Assembly (NCBI GenBank): GCA_965227335.1
Contig: CBDDFV010000008.1
Coordinates: 62,001 to 126,000 of the forward strand
DNA from: CBDDFV01 sp965227335
GTDB taxonomy: Bacteria; Planctomycetota; Phycisphaerae; Phycisphaerales; SM1A02
Reading direction: 5' to 3'
DNA: 64,000 bases
The notes beneath the pieces are model-generated. The model worked only from the letters and a program-made list of their open reading frames with translations. It had not been told where the DNA came from and did not search any database. The position numbers and the translations under genes were made by a program. Below are positions 25,373 through 33,220 of this stretch, piece after piece. Every line of letters begins with the position of its first letter. Positions within the stretch are counted from its first letter, which is position 1.

Positions 25373-26422
25373 TCAGCGGACCGACGCCATCGTCTTGCGG
25401 AGCAGGGCCGCGCGGTTGATCGAGAGTTCACGCTCGCTCATCGAGGCGGCGTCCGACTGCATCCGCAGGTGGGCGGGCTGGATCTGCACGAAGAGCACGT
25501 TGATCGCCGCGACATCCACGCCCTCCAGCAGCCCGGCGCACACCCCGAGGCGGACGCGGCTGAGCAGCTTCATGGCGTCCTTGAGCGGCAGCAGGCGGGC
25601 GTTCTGCAGCAGGCCGACCGCCCGATAGACGCGATCCTCGAAGAAGAACGGCCGCTGCTTGGCGAGCACGGTGCGTGCGCGGCGTTCGTACTCGATGATC
25701 TGGGGCAGGATCTGGCGGTGGAATCGCGACAGGATCTCGTCCTCGCCCTGACCGAGCGTGATCTGGTTGCTGACCTGATAGAAGTCGCCCGCCGCCTCGG
25801 AGCCCTCGCCGTAATAGCCGCGCACCGCGAGGTGCATCGCCTTGGCGGCCCGACGCACGTGATCGATGTCCTTGACGAAACGTAGCGCGGGCAGGTGCAG
25901 CATCGCCGAGAACCGCACCCCGGTGCCGACGTTGGTCGGGCACGCGGTGAGATAGCCCCAGCGCGACGAGAACGCATAATCCAGACGCGCTTCGATCTCG
26001 TCGTCGAGTCGATTCACCCGGTCCAGCGCGGACTGCAACTGCAGTCCGGGGGCGAGCACCTGCATCCTCAGGTGGTCCTCTTCGTTCACCATCACGCTCA
26101 TCGTCTCGTCGTGCGAAATCGCGACCGCCCGCGGGAGCTTGCTCTTCGCGTGATGGCGGGAGATCAGATGACGTTCGACGAGCAGCTCACGCTCCTGCGG
26201 CGTGGATTCCCGCAGGTTGACCCAGAACATCGACTCGTCGCCGTCCGAACCCGTCAGGATCTGGCGAGCGATCTGGTAGACCTCGCTCCGCTGCGTGTCG
26301 GAGGCGTGACCCACAAACGGAAAGCCGGCGACGTTGCGGGCCAGACGGGCGCGGCAACTCAGCACGACGTCCGCTTCCGGACCGCTGCCCAGCCATGCAC
26401 CGCTCGCCTGCGTCCATTTCAT
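25373..26422 (-). CDS. mcsB: McsB-type protein arginine kinase
   Basis: McsB phosphorylates arginine residues on proteins; in Bacillus this marks proteins for ClpCP degradation and inactivates the repressor CtsR. The 349-residue protein shows the guanido-phosphotransferase catalytic domain: LSCRARLARNVAGFPF, the VNEEDHLRMQ loop, and ACPTNVGTGVRFSAMLHLP, which is the nucleotide and guanidino site region. The start codon lies 19 bp after mcsA, the usual activator. Neither ctsR nor clpC is adjacent, unlike the Bacillus operon. A creatine-kinase-type enzyme is excluded by the McsA partner and the bacterial signature. Confidence 0.93.
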   Translation of the reverse strand: MKWTQASGAWLGSGPEADVVLSCRARLARNVAGFPFVGHASDTQRSEVYQIARQILTGSDGDESMFWVNLRESTPQERELLVERHLISRHHAKSKLPRAVAISHDETMSVMVNEEDHLRMQVLAPGLQLQSALDRVNRLDDEIEARLDYAFSSRWGYLTACPTNVGTGVRFSAMLHLPALRFVKDIDHVRRAAKAMHLAVRGYYGEGSEAAGDFYQVSNQITLGQGEDEILSRFHRQILPQIIEYERRARTVLAKQRPFFFEDRVYRAVGLLQNARLLPLKDAMKLLSRVRLGVCAGLLEGVDVAAINVLFVQIQPAHLRMQSDAASMSERELSINRAALLRKTMASVR

Positions 26423-26441
26423 CGGGGGGGCGCCTGTTCGA

Positions 26442-27002
26442 TCAGCCGGGAGTGGGATCGCCCGACTGCGACGTCGACGGCGGGGCGTCGGTCGGCGGCG
26501 CGGCGAACTGTGATTCCATCTCGTGCAACCGGTCGCGCAGCTCCGCAGCGCGTTCGTACTGCTCCGCCGCGACCGCCTGATCGAGCGCCTGCACGAGTTG
26601 CTGGATCCGACGCTGACGATCGATGGAGCCGCCCGCTCGCTGCGGCGTCTTGCCGCAGTGATGCGCGCCGCCGCACTGCGCCTGTTCGATCAGCCGTCCC
26701 AGCCGGTGTTCGAACGCGTCGTAGCACTGCGGGCAGCCGAGCAGCCCGCTCTGACGGAACCGACCGTAGCTGAGACCGCAGCCGGAGCAGACCAGCTTGC
26801 GGGTGGCGGTGGCGGCGCCCTTCGTCGTCCCGGGCGGCGACTGAAGCACCTTCGACAGGACTTTCTTGATCGGCGGGTGTGATGGATGGGCGAACCCCGC
26901 CGCGGCGGCGTGGTCCTCGCACAGATGCTGCTCCTGCTTGACACCGTTGGCGACCTTCACCTCGTGAACGACCGCCGGCTTGTCGCAGAAATCACACTTC
27001 AT
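26442..27002 (-). CDS. mcsA: McsA-like zinc-finger, UVR-motif protein
   Basis: McsA activates McsB. The ATG at 27002 (or GTG 27005) begins a zinc-binding segment CDFC...CEDH, a second module CSGCG and CPQC around residues 70-95, and a C-terminal UvrB/UvrC motif (LDQAVAAEQYERAAELRDRL). This is the McsA domain order. A His/Cys cluster (CGGAHHCGKTP) sits before the UVR motif, as in the family. The gene lies between kdsA and mcsB on the same strand. A box TAGGAT (27012-27017) ends 9 nt before the start with no Shine-Dalgarno sequence, so its mRNA may have almost no leader. Confidence 0.9.
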   Translation of the reverse strand: MKCDFCDKPAVVHEVKVANGVKQEQHLCEDHAAAAGFAHPSHPPIKKVLSKVLQSPPGTTKGAATATRKLVCSGCGLSYGRFRQSGLLGCPQCYDAFEHRLGRLIEQAQCGGAHHCGKTPQRAGGSIDRQRRIQQLVQALDQAVAAEQYERAAELRDRLHEMESQFAAPPTDAPPSTSQSGDPTPG

Positions 27003-27075
27003 CACAGAACGATCCTAGCCCGGAACCACGCCCCAAACCACAGAAACCTTCTCGGACCCCACGAACGACGCCCGC

Positions 27076-27924
27076 TCAGAGCATCGGCGATCCGGCAAGC
27101 GCGGCGTGAATCCGGGCGACGGTCTCGATGACCCCGACCGCCGTCTCCAGTTGGAGCGCCGTCGCCCCGTCTGATCGCGCCGAGGGGGGATCGGGATGAG
27201 CCTCGAGGAACAGAGCGTGAACGCCCGCCGCGACGGCCGCCCGGGCCAGCAGAGGGGCGCGATCCGGTCGGCCGCCCGTCACGTCGCCCTCCACTCCCGG
27301 CATCTGGGTGGAATGCGTCACGTCGAAGCAGACCGGCCGCCCCAGGTCCATCAGGTCCCCGAGCCCGATGAAGTCGTTCACCAGCCGGTGATACCCGAAC
27401 GTGGTGCCTCGCTCCGTGAGCATGATCTGCGCGGCGCCGGCGTCCTCGAGCTTCCTGACGACGTGCCGCATCTCGCCGGGCGACAGGAACTGTCCCTTCT
27501 TGACGTTCACGGCCCGGCCCGTCTCGGCGCAGGCGGCGAGGAGGTCGGTCTGACGGCAGAGGAAGGCGGGGACCTGGAGGAGGTCCGCCGCGTCCGCCGC
27601 GACCGCCGCCTGGGCGGACTCGTGGATGTCCGTGCACGTCGGCACGCCGAGTTCATCGCGAAGGGTCTGAAGGGCCTTCACGCCTTCCTGAAGGCCGGGA
27701 CCGCGGGGCGAGCGGATGCTGGAGCGGTTCGCCTTGTCGAAGCTGGCCTTGAAGATGTAGGGAAGGCCGAGGCGTGCACAGGTGTCCCGGAGGGTGCGCC
27801 CGATAAGGGCGTTGGTCTCGTCCGACTCCAGCACGCACGGGCCGGCGATGATCGCCAGGGGCTGGTCGGGGCCGATCCGGATGTCGTCGCCGACGAGGCA
27901 CGGATAACATCGGTTCATGGGCAT
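27076..27924 (-). CDS. kdsA: 3-deoxy-8-phosphooctulonate synthase (KDO-8-P synthase)
   Basis: KdsA condenses arabinose 5-phosphate with phosphoenolpyruvate to KDO 8-phosphate for lipopolysaccharide. The signature segments are IIAGPCVLES, FKASFDKANRSS, RGPGLQEG, LQVPAFLCRQTDLL, NVKKGQFLSP and VCFDVTHSTQ; the Cys in IAGPC is a metal ligand in the metal-dependent KdsA group. The start may be ATG 27924 or 27918. It is 73 bp upstream of mcsA on the same strand. With kdsD at 6647 it supports KDO synthesis in this organism. Confidence 0.95.
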   Translation of the reverse strand: MPMNRCYPCLVGDDIRIGPDQPLAIIAGPCVLESDETNALIGRTLRDTCARLGLPYIFKASFDKANRSSIRSPRGPGLQEGVKALQTLRDELGVPTCTDIHESAQAAVAADAADLLQVPAFLCRQTDLLAACAETGRAVNVKKGQFLSPGEMRHVVRKLEDAGAAQIMLTERGTTFGYHRLVNDFIGLGDLMDLGRPVCFDVTHSTQMPGVEGDVTGGRPDRAPLLARAAVAAGVHALFLEAHPDPPSARSDGATALQLETAVGVIETVARIHAALAGSPML

Positions 27925-27949
27925 AGCCTATGCGCGATCGCCCGCATAG
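27921..27949 (-). other. Overlapping inverted repeats at the kdsA start
   Basis: CTATGCG (27928-27934) pairs with CGCATAG (27943-27949). GCATA (27921-27925), which includes the start codon, can pair with TATGC (27929-27933). The two foldings exclude each other, as in a leader that could switch ribosome access. This is an inference from pairing only. Confidence 0.35.
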
Positions 27950-28105
27950 TGGAACGTGTCGAGGGCTCTGGCGGGCCGAAATTCCCGAACACGCATGCTG
28001 CCGCGCCGATATCCCTCACGGAGTCCCGGACGGAATCATCCCGAAACCGAACCCCCGTGGCCTGCGAACTCATCAGCGGCGGCGCCGGGCCGCACGCAAG
28101 TCATT

Positions 28106-28123
28106 GTGAACCATCGGGTTCAC
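28106..28123. other. Perfect 7-bp inverted repeat with 4-nt loop
   Basis: GTGAACC-ATCG-GGTTCAC lies in the 248-bp gap between the divergent kdsA and DUF1444 genes, 50 nt before the latter. It could be a regulator-binding site or a leader hairpin. Confidence 0.4.
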
Positions 28124-28172
28124 GTGCACGTACCACCGCCGGTCACCCCGGTTTCTGCCGAGAACGCCCCCC

Positions 28173-28964
28173 ATGTCGAACATGCCCCGTGAACCCGAAG
28201 CCTTCGGCGAACAGGTCGCCCGGATCTTCCGGCGGTTCTATCCCGATCGCACCCTCGAGTTCACCGGCCCGCTCGACATGGTCGTGAACGGCAAGCACCT
28301 CGGGCTGGAGAACCTGTACCGAATGGTGATTCACGATCCGGAACGAGGCACTGAGATCGTCGAGCACTACCTCGAACGGCTCGTGGAGGGGGATTCGCTC
28401 AGCGCCACGCCGCTGCCGCTCTCCGTCGCCCGCGGACGCATCATGCCCCGCATCCAGCCGATCTCGATCTTCCAGCATCTGGACAAGGAGCAGGTCGCCC
28501 ACACGCCGTTCGTGAACGACACGGTTGTCGTGTTCGTGATCGACCTGCCGCAGATGACGATCTCGATCACGATCGAGCAGATGCTGCGCTGGGGGCTCCA
28601 GGTGGAGGATCTCGACGAACTCGCGCGGCGGAACCTCGACCGGTACGCGCCGGATCTCGAAGTCCAGATCGTGGAATCCAACGAGGGCGGGCGAGCTGCG
28701 ATCGTGGCGCGACACGACGGCTACGACGCCGCGCGGCTGCTGCTGAACTCCCTGCACGAACGTCTCGCCCCCGAACTCAAGGGCGACTTCTACGTCGCCA
28801 CCCCGGCTCGCGACATGCTCGTCGCCCTCTCCGCCGAGCCCCGGGAGTTCGTCGACCGGCTGCGCGGCCGCATCGAACGCGATTTCAAGCGGCTCCCGTA
28901 CCCGATCACGACGGACCTCTTCGTTGTCACCCGGGACGGCGTGGCCGGCACCGCGGCGGCCTGA
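28173..28964 (+). CDS. DUF1444 (YtpQ-like) family protein
   Basis: The 263-residue protein shows DUF1444 features: an N-terminal FGEQVARIFRRFYPDR, then GKHLGLENLYRMV, IMPRIQPISIF, and a C-terminal segment ending PLPYPITTDLFVVTRDG-like (KRLPYPITTDLFVV). No signal peptide or membrane segment is seen, so it is cytoplasmic. The family has no established function. The gene is followed after 35 bp by the glutamine amidotransferase gene in the same direction. Confidence 0.78.
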   Translation: MSNMPREPEAFGEQVARIFRRFYPDRTLEFTGPLDMVVNGKHLGLENLYRMVIHDPERGTEIVEHYLERLVEGDSLSATPLPLSVARGRIMPRIQPISIFQHLDKEQVAHTPFVNDTVVVFVIDLPQMTISITIEQMLRWGLQVEDLDELARRNLDRYAPDLEVQIVESNEGGRAAIVARHDGYDAARLLLNSLHERLAPELKGDFYVATPARDMLVALSAEPREFVDRLRGRIERDFKRLPYPITTDLFVVTRDGVAGTAAA

Positions 28965-28999
28965 GCCCGCCGAGCGCTTCCGGCGTATCCTGTCGGGCC

Positions 29000-29596
29000 G
29001 TGAAGCTCCTGCTCATCGACAACTACGATTCGTTCACGTGGAACCTCGTCCAGCGGATCGGGGAGATCGATCCCACCGTCGAGACGATCGTCCACCGCAA
29101 CGACAAGATCACGCCGGACGAAGCCGAGGCCCTCGCCCCCGATCGCCTCCTGCTGTCCCCCGGCCCCTGCACGCCGAAGGAAGCGGGCGTCTGCGCGGCG
29201 ATGATCGAACGTTTCCGGGGACGCATCCCGATCCTCGGCGTCTGTCTCGGTCATCAGACGCTTGCGGATCTTCATGGCATGGTCGTCGAGCGCGCGACCA
29301 ATGTCATGCACGGCAAGACGTCCGAGATCCATCACGACGGACGGGGCTGCTTCGCCGGGCTGCCCAATCCCTTCGTCGCGACCCGATACCACTCCCTGAT
29401 CGTCCGCCGGGGCGAGCTCAGCCCGGCGTTTGAGGTCAGCGCCTGGACCGCGGACGACGAGATTATGGGTCTCCGCTGGACGGGCGAGGGCGCCCCGCTG
29501 GAGGGCGTGCAGTTCCATCCGGAGAGCTTTCTCACCGTCGGCGGGCCCCGGCTGCTCGCGAACTTCCTGCACGGGGCCCCGACCGCCGCCTCCTGA
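29000..29596 (+). CDS. pabA: Anthranilate/aminodeoxychorismate synthase, glutamine amidotransferase subunit
   Basis: This subunit releases ammonia from glutamine for anthranilate (tryptophan) or aminodeoxychorismate (folate) synthesis. The GTG at 29000 gives MKLLLIDNYDSFTWNL, the typical beginning. The class I amidotransferase triad is Cys82 (GVCLGHQ), His173 and Glu175 (VQFHPES). The length of 198 residues is normal. No synthase large subunit (trpE or pabB) is adjacent, so whether it serves folate, tryptophan or both cannot be decided here. Confidence 0.92.
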   Translation: MKLLLIDNYDSFTWNLVQRIGEIDPTVETIVHRNDKITPDEAEALAPDRLLLSPGPCTPKEAGVCAAMIERFRGRIPILGVCLGHQTLADLHGMVVERATNVMHGKTSEIHHDGRGCFAGLPNPFVATRYHSLIVRRGELSPAFEVSAWTADDEIMGLRWTGEGAPLEGVQFHPESFLTVGGPRLLANFLHGAPTAAS

Positions 29597-29728
29597 AGCG
29601 AGCGACGGGCAATAAACGCCGATATGCTCCGTTGTTCCGAGTACGGGATCCCCGGAAGGGGTCGTTTGCGCGCGGCGAAGTTCGCCACGTCAGCCCCCGA
29701 GAAACGGCTCGAGAGGAGAGTTGCGGTG

Positions 29729-30829
29729 ATGAATGTTCGAACGCCCGGTCGTCTGATGCTGTGCGTGGGTCTGGCCGCGATGTTCGCCGGATCGGCGTGG
29801 GCCCAGACGAAGGAAGAACAGGCCGAGCCCCGACGGCAGCAGACGACGCAGCCGGCTCGGGAAGGTCAGATCGGCGCCGCGCCGCGCGACGCGGACGAGA
29901 TGTCCATCCCGATCGAGTTCATCACTGATGTCGTGTACGCCACAACGGTGACCGACGCCGGGACGCCGATGGAGCTCACCCTCGACGCTGCGTTTCCGGC
30001 GCGGGCGGGCGACGAGCCGCTGCCGGCCCTGATCTACATTCACGGCGGCACGTGGTCGCGGAACGACAAGTCGCAGGGTCGGGCGTTGATCCGAGGTTTT
30101 GCCCAGGGCGGCTACTTCGCGGCGTCGATCGACTACCGCACGTCGGACGAGGCGATCTATCCCGCCGCGATTCACGATGCCAAGGCCGCGGTGCGTTTCA
30201 TTCGGAAGAACGCCGAGGAGCTCGGCGTCAATCCGGACCGGATCGGCGTGATCGGTCATTCGACCGGCGCGATGATGGCGTCATTGCTCGGGACGTCGGC
30301 GGGCGTGTCGTCGATGGACGGCGACGTCGGCGAGACGGGCGTCAGCACCGAGGTCCAGGCGGTCGTCGCGATGTCGGGCCTGATCTCGTTCCGCAACTAC
30401 CGCGTGGACGATCCGGATCACGAAATCGCCCGGTGGCTGGGCGGGCCCATCCGAACGAACAAGATCATCGCCAAGGCGTGTAATCCGGCGGAGTACATCG
30501 ACACGCAGGATCCGCCGTTCCTGCTGATCCACGGGTCTGAAGACAGGATGACGCCGTACGGCGATTCGAAGCGGCTCGAAGTGCAGCTCGTTCAGGGCGG
30601 CGGACAGGCGACGCTGCTGCGGCTCGGCGGGGTCGGTCACGAACTCCCGAGCAAGGAGGTGCTGCCGAACATCGCGCAGTTCCTCGACGGCACGCTCGGC
30701 GGACACGCGGCGCCGTACATGGATCTGCTCGCGGAGCGGATGCCGATCATCGGCGAGGGAAACAAGATCTTCTATCCGGAAGAGCCGGAGGCGCCCGAGG
30801 CGCCCGCGAGCCAGCCGGATCGCAACTGA
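29729..30829 (+). CDS. Secreted alpha/beta hydrolase (BD-FAE/esterase-like)
   Basis: The ATG at 29729 begins a signal peptide ending in SAWAQ, so the 366-residue protein is exported. The oxyanion motif IHGGTWSRNDKS, the nucleophile elbow GHSTG (Ser178), Asp272 (HGSEDRMTP) and His304 (GGVGHELPS) make a complete catalytic triad. This is the architecture of esterase/lipase-like and BD-FAE carbohydrate esterases, which act on acyl esters; the substrate cannot be read from the sequence. A Gln/Arg-rich linker follows the signal peptide. A TATGCT box at 29623-29628 could be its -10. Confidence 0.87.
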   Translation: MNVRTPGRLMLCVGLAAMFAGSAWAQTKEEQAEPRRQQTTQPAREGQIGAAPRDADEMSIPIEFITDVVYATTVTDAGTPMELTLDAAFPARAGDEPLPALIYIHGGTWSRNDKSQGRALIRGFAQGGYFAASIDYRTSDEAIYPAAIHDAKAAVRFIRKNAEELGVNPDRIGVIGHSTGAMMASLLGTSAGVSSMDGDVGETGVSTEVQAVVAMSGLISFRNYRVDDPDHEIARWLGGPIRTNKIIAKACNPAEYIDTQDPPFLLIHGSEDRMTPYGDSKRLEVQLVQGGGQATLLRLGGVGHELPSKEVLPNIAQFLDGTLGGHAAPYMDLLAERMPIIGEGNKIFYPEEPEAPEAPASQPDRN

Positions 30830-30834
30830 GCCGG

Positions 30835-30840
30835 TATCAT
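30835..30840 (+). promoter_or_regulatory. -10-like box TATCAT upstream of the 141-residue protein gene
   Basis: TATCAT in the context GAGCCGGTATCATTCGCG lies 47 nt before the ATG at 30888 and immediately after the hydrolase stop codon. It matches the GGTATCAT box before scpA, tag and the RRM gene. Confidence 0.45.
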
Positions 30841-30887
30841 TCGCGCGGTCCCGAACCCTTGCTGTCCCGTTCCCGGAGTCCTATCGC

Positions 30888-31313
30888 ATGGCCTCGACCG
30901 CTTCTGACGCCGGCGTCGCTCGCGGCGTCCTCCACGCTCTGAACGACCGCACCGTGGTGCTGGCCCTGCCGCACTCGGACTATCAGCTCCACCTGACGCT
31001 CCCCGAGGACGTCGATCCCGGCGCCATCACGACGCCGGTGGGCAAGCGGATCAAGGGAACGATCGAGGCGATCGCGCTCCGCATGGACGAGGGGTCGGGC
31101 GGCGGCAAGTTTATCGAACCGCTCTACGGCGCGCCACGCATCGTGGCGGGCGTGATCAAGGCGGTCGACGTCGAGACCAACCAGTTGATCATCGACGTCG
31201 CGACGCCGTTTCATGTGACGCCGAGCGAAGGCCAGACCGCGGCGGACTTCGAGGTCGGGCAGTTCGTCAGCTTCTATGTGAAGAGCGGGACGACGTTCCG
31301 GCCGGCCGGGTGA
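30888..31313 (+). CDS. Conserved-looking beta-rich protein of unknown function
   Basis: The ATG at 30888 has a GGAG site 9 nt upstream. The 141-residue product has no signal peptide; it is rich in predicted beta strands (RTVVLALPHSDYQLHLTL, RIKGTIEAIALRMD, QLIIDVATPFHVTP) with a basic/acidic balance suggestive of an OB-like or PilZ-like barrel, but no diagnostic motif. I do not recognise the family. It has its own -10-like box and is followed by a terminator hairpin. Confidence 0.65.
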   Translation: MASTASDAGVARGVLHALNDRTVVLALPHSDYQLHLTLPEDVDPGAITTPVGKRIKGTIEAIALRMDEGSGGGKFIEPLYGAPRIVAGVIKAVDVETNQLIIDVATPFHVTPSEGQTAADFEVGQFVSFYVKSGTTFRPAG

Positions 31314-31356
31314 CGGAACCAGGCGAGCGGCCCGACGCCAATGAACCAGGATGACA

Positions 31357-31382
31357 ACCGGCCGCCCCTGCAGGCGGCCGGT
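31357..31382. terminator. Terminator-like hairpin between convergent genes
   Basis: A perfect 10-bp stem, ACCGGCCGCC (31357-31366) and GGCGGCCGGT (31373-31382), encloses the loop CCTGCA. No long T-run follows on either strand, so it is weaker than the hairpin at 16002. Confidence 0.55.
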
Positions 31383-31386
31383 CATC

Positions 31387-31410
31387 GTATCTGTGTGCGT
31401 ATCTGTGTGC
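31387..31410. repeat. 12-bp tandem duplication
   Basis: GTATCTGTGTGC occurs twice in succession just after the hairpin, in the convergent gap. It looks like a simple slippage duplication. Confidence 0.6.
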
Positions 31411-31441
31411 GTCTGTCGGGCGCATCGCGCCGGGTCCGTGA

Positions 31442-33034
31442 TCACCCCCAGTTGGCGAGCAGGATGGCGAGGTCGCCGGCGTTGACCCAGCCGTCGTTGT
31501 TGAGATCCTCGGGGCAACCCGGGCACGCCGGGCCCCACGCGGCGAGCAGCAGGGCGAGATCCGCGGCGTTGACGAGGCCGTCGCCGTTCAGATCGCCGGG
31601 CTGCGGGGTCGGCTCGTCGAACTGGATCGCGACGAAGATCCCCGGCTCGTGCGTCAGCAACTGGAGGATGCCGGTGTCCAGGTCGACAAACGCCGGGACG
31701 AACTGGAGGTCCGGACCGTTGAGCCGGAACACGTCCACGATCGGCGCGCCGGGGTCGAAGTGCATCTGGATCGTCGCCGGCTGCTCCATGAAGAACGGCT
31801 GGCCGTCGTAGCGACGCAGCTCCATGAAGTACGTCGCGGGGGCGAGTTCCGGCGGGATCAGCTCGAGGATCGCCTCCGGGACGGTGACGGCGTTGAAGAA
31901 GATCGCCTCGGACTGCTCGAACACGCCCGGCGGCAGGAACGCGAACGCCGGCTGGTGGTCCGCGGTGGGCCAGAACTCGAGGGAAGCGCCTTCGGGGCCG
32001 ACGCCGGTGAGCGGGTTGTAATAGCCGCAGCCGATGACGCCTTCGGCGCCGCCGTCGCACGCCTCGGTGGACTTCTCCCAGTCCACGCCGAACGAGGGAT
32101 CGTCGATGCCCGCGTCCTCGAGACATTCCTTGATCGTCGAGTGGACCTGCGGGAACGGCAGCGTGTCGATCCAGCCGGCCGGATCGCCGACCGTCTCGCC
32201 GTCGTCGTTCTTCACGGTGTGCCCGTTCGCCTTCGCACAGGCGACCAGGGCGGCCGTCTCGGCCGCGTCGAGGCCGGTGACGCTCGGGCCCTTGTAGATC
32301 ACGCCGTCGTTGCCGGTGACGTTGTCGCCATCGACGCCGGGGACGTCTTTGATGGAGTCGGTCGGCGACCGCTTGTCGTCCCCATCGCCGTCGGCGTCGT
32401 CGTTGGAGTAACAGCAGTTGAGGTAGACGTCGATGCTCGCGCCCGGGCGCGGCGGAAGACCGTACGGCGTCCCGCCCGCGCCGGTGCCGTCCCCGCCGAC
32501 CTCGCCGTCGTCATCCTCGGGACCGAAACCCGGATAGTCGTCGCCGTCGTCGGCGGTGACGCCGTGACCGACGACGTCGCCACCGGCGTTCACGTACCGC
32601 ACACCGTGCTTCGCGACGATCAACTGGCCGTTCCCATCGACGGCGTTCCAGGCGTCCTTGAGCGTGGCGTCGGTGTCGATGTTGTAACAGCGCTGGGAGC
32701 CGTCGTTGTTCTCGTACCCGATGATCGGGCCGGGGTCGCCGGCGCCGCGGATGACGGATCCTTTCACCGTGCCGTCGGACAGGACGAGTTGATCCGCGTC
32801 ATTGACGGTGGGGACTTCACCATCGTCGCCGAGCAGGCCCATCTGGGACCAGACCCAGCCCTGGGCGCCGGAGTTGTACCCGTCGCTCGTGCCGGCGTTG
32901 TCGGCCCCGCCGTTGTAGCAGTAGACCTTGGTCGGCGCGTCGGCGAGGGCGCCCGGAGAACACAGGAGACTCGCGCCGACCAGGGCCAGCGTGCCGAGCG
33001 TCCGAACGAAACGAGTGGTGGGTGCGTGTTGCAT
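31442..33034 (-). CDS. Secreted protein with caspase-fold-like His/Cys pair and dockerin-like tail
   Basis: The ATG at 33034 begins a signal peptide (LGTLALVGASLLCSPGALA). In the 530-residue product, a hydrophobic strand ends in His143-Gly144 (GQLIVAKHGVRY) and a second in Cys207-Cys208 (IDVYLNCCYS). This pairing resembles the His-Gly and Cys dyad of clan CD peptidases (caspase/CHAT-type). Between them is an Asp/Gly-rich insert (about 155-195). A later beta-sandwich-like domain (about 350-470) precedes two dockerin-like units (DLNGDGLVNAADLALLL, DLNNDGWVNAGDLAILL). The coding region is certain; the peptidase reading is tentative because no alignment was possible. It stands alone between terminators. 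Confidence 0.7.
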   Translation of the reverse strand: MQHAPTTRFVRTLGTLALVGASLLCSPGALADAPTKVYCYNGGADNAGTSDGYNSGAQGWVWSQMGLLGDDGEVPTVNDADQLVLSDGTVKGSVIRGAGDPGPIIGYENNDGSQRCYNIDTDATLKDAWNAVDGNGQLIVAKHGVRYVNAGGDVVGHGVTADDGDDYPGFGPEDDDGEVGGDGTGAGGTPYGLPPRPGASIDVYLNCCYSNDDADGDGDDKRSPTDSIKDVPGVDGDNVTGNDGVIYKGPSVTGLDAAETAALVACAKANGHTVKNDDGETVGDPAGWIDTLPFPQVHSTIKECLEDAGIDDPSFGVDWEKSTEACDGGAEGVIGCGYYNPLTGVGPEGASLEFWPTADHQPAFAFLPPGVFEQSEAIFFNAVTVPEAILELIPPELAPATYFMELRRYDGQPFFMEQPATIQMHFDPGAPIVDVFRLNGPDLQFVPAFVDLDTGILQLLTHEPGIFVAIQFDEPTPQPGDLNGDGLVNAADLALLLAAWGPACPGCPEDLNNDGWVNAGDLAILLANWG

Positions 33035-33220
33035 GGTGATTCTCTCTCTGATCGGGGTGTCTGCCGGGTGGCCGCACGGGCCACGCAGAGACATGCGAGA
33101 GAATCGATGCGAGGGGGACACGATTGGCGCGGGAACCGGCCCCGCCCACGGGGACGGTGGTGCATCAGGTGGAACGAGGTGAACATCGCTGGAGCGTCTG
33201 AATCGTGGGGTCGGCTGCCG

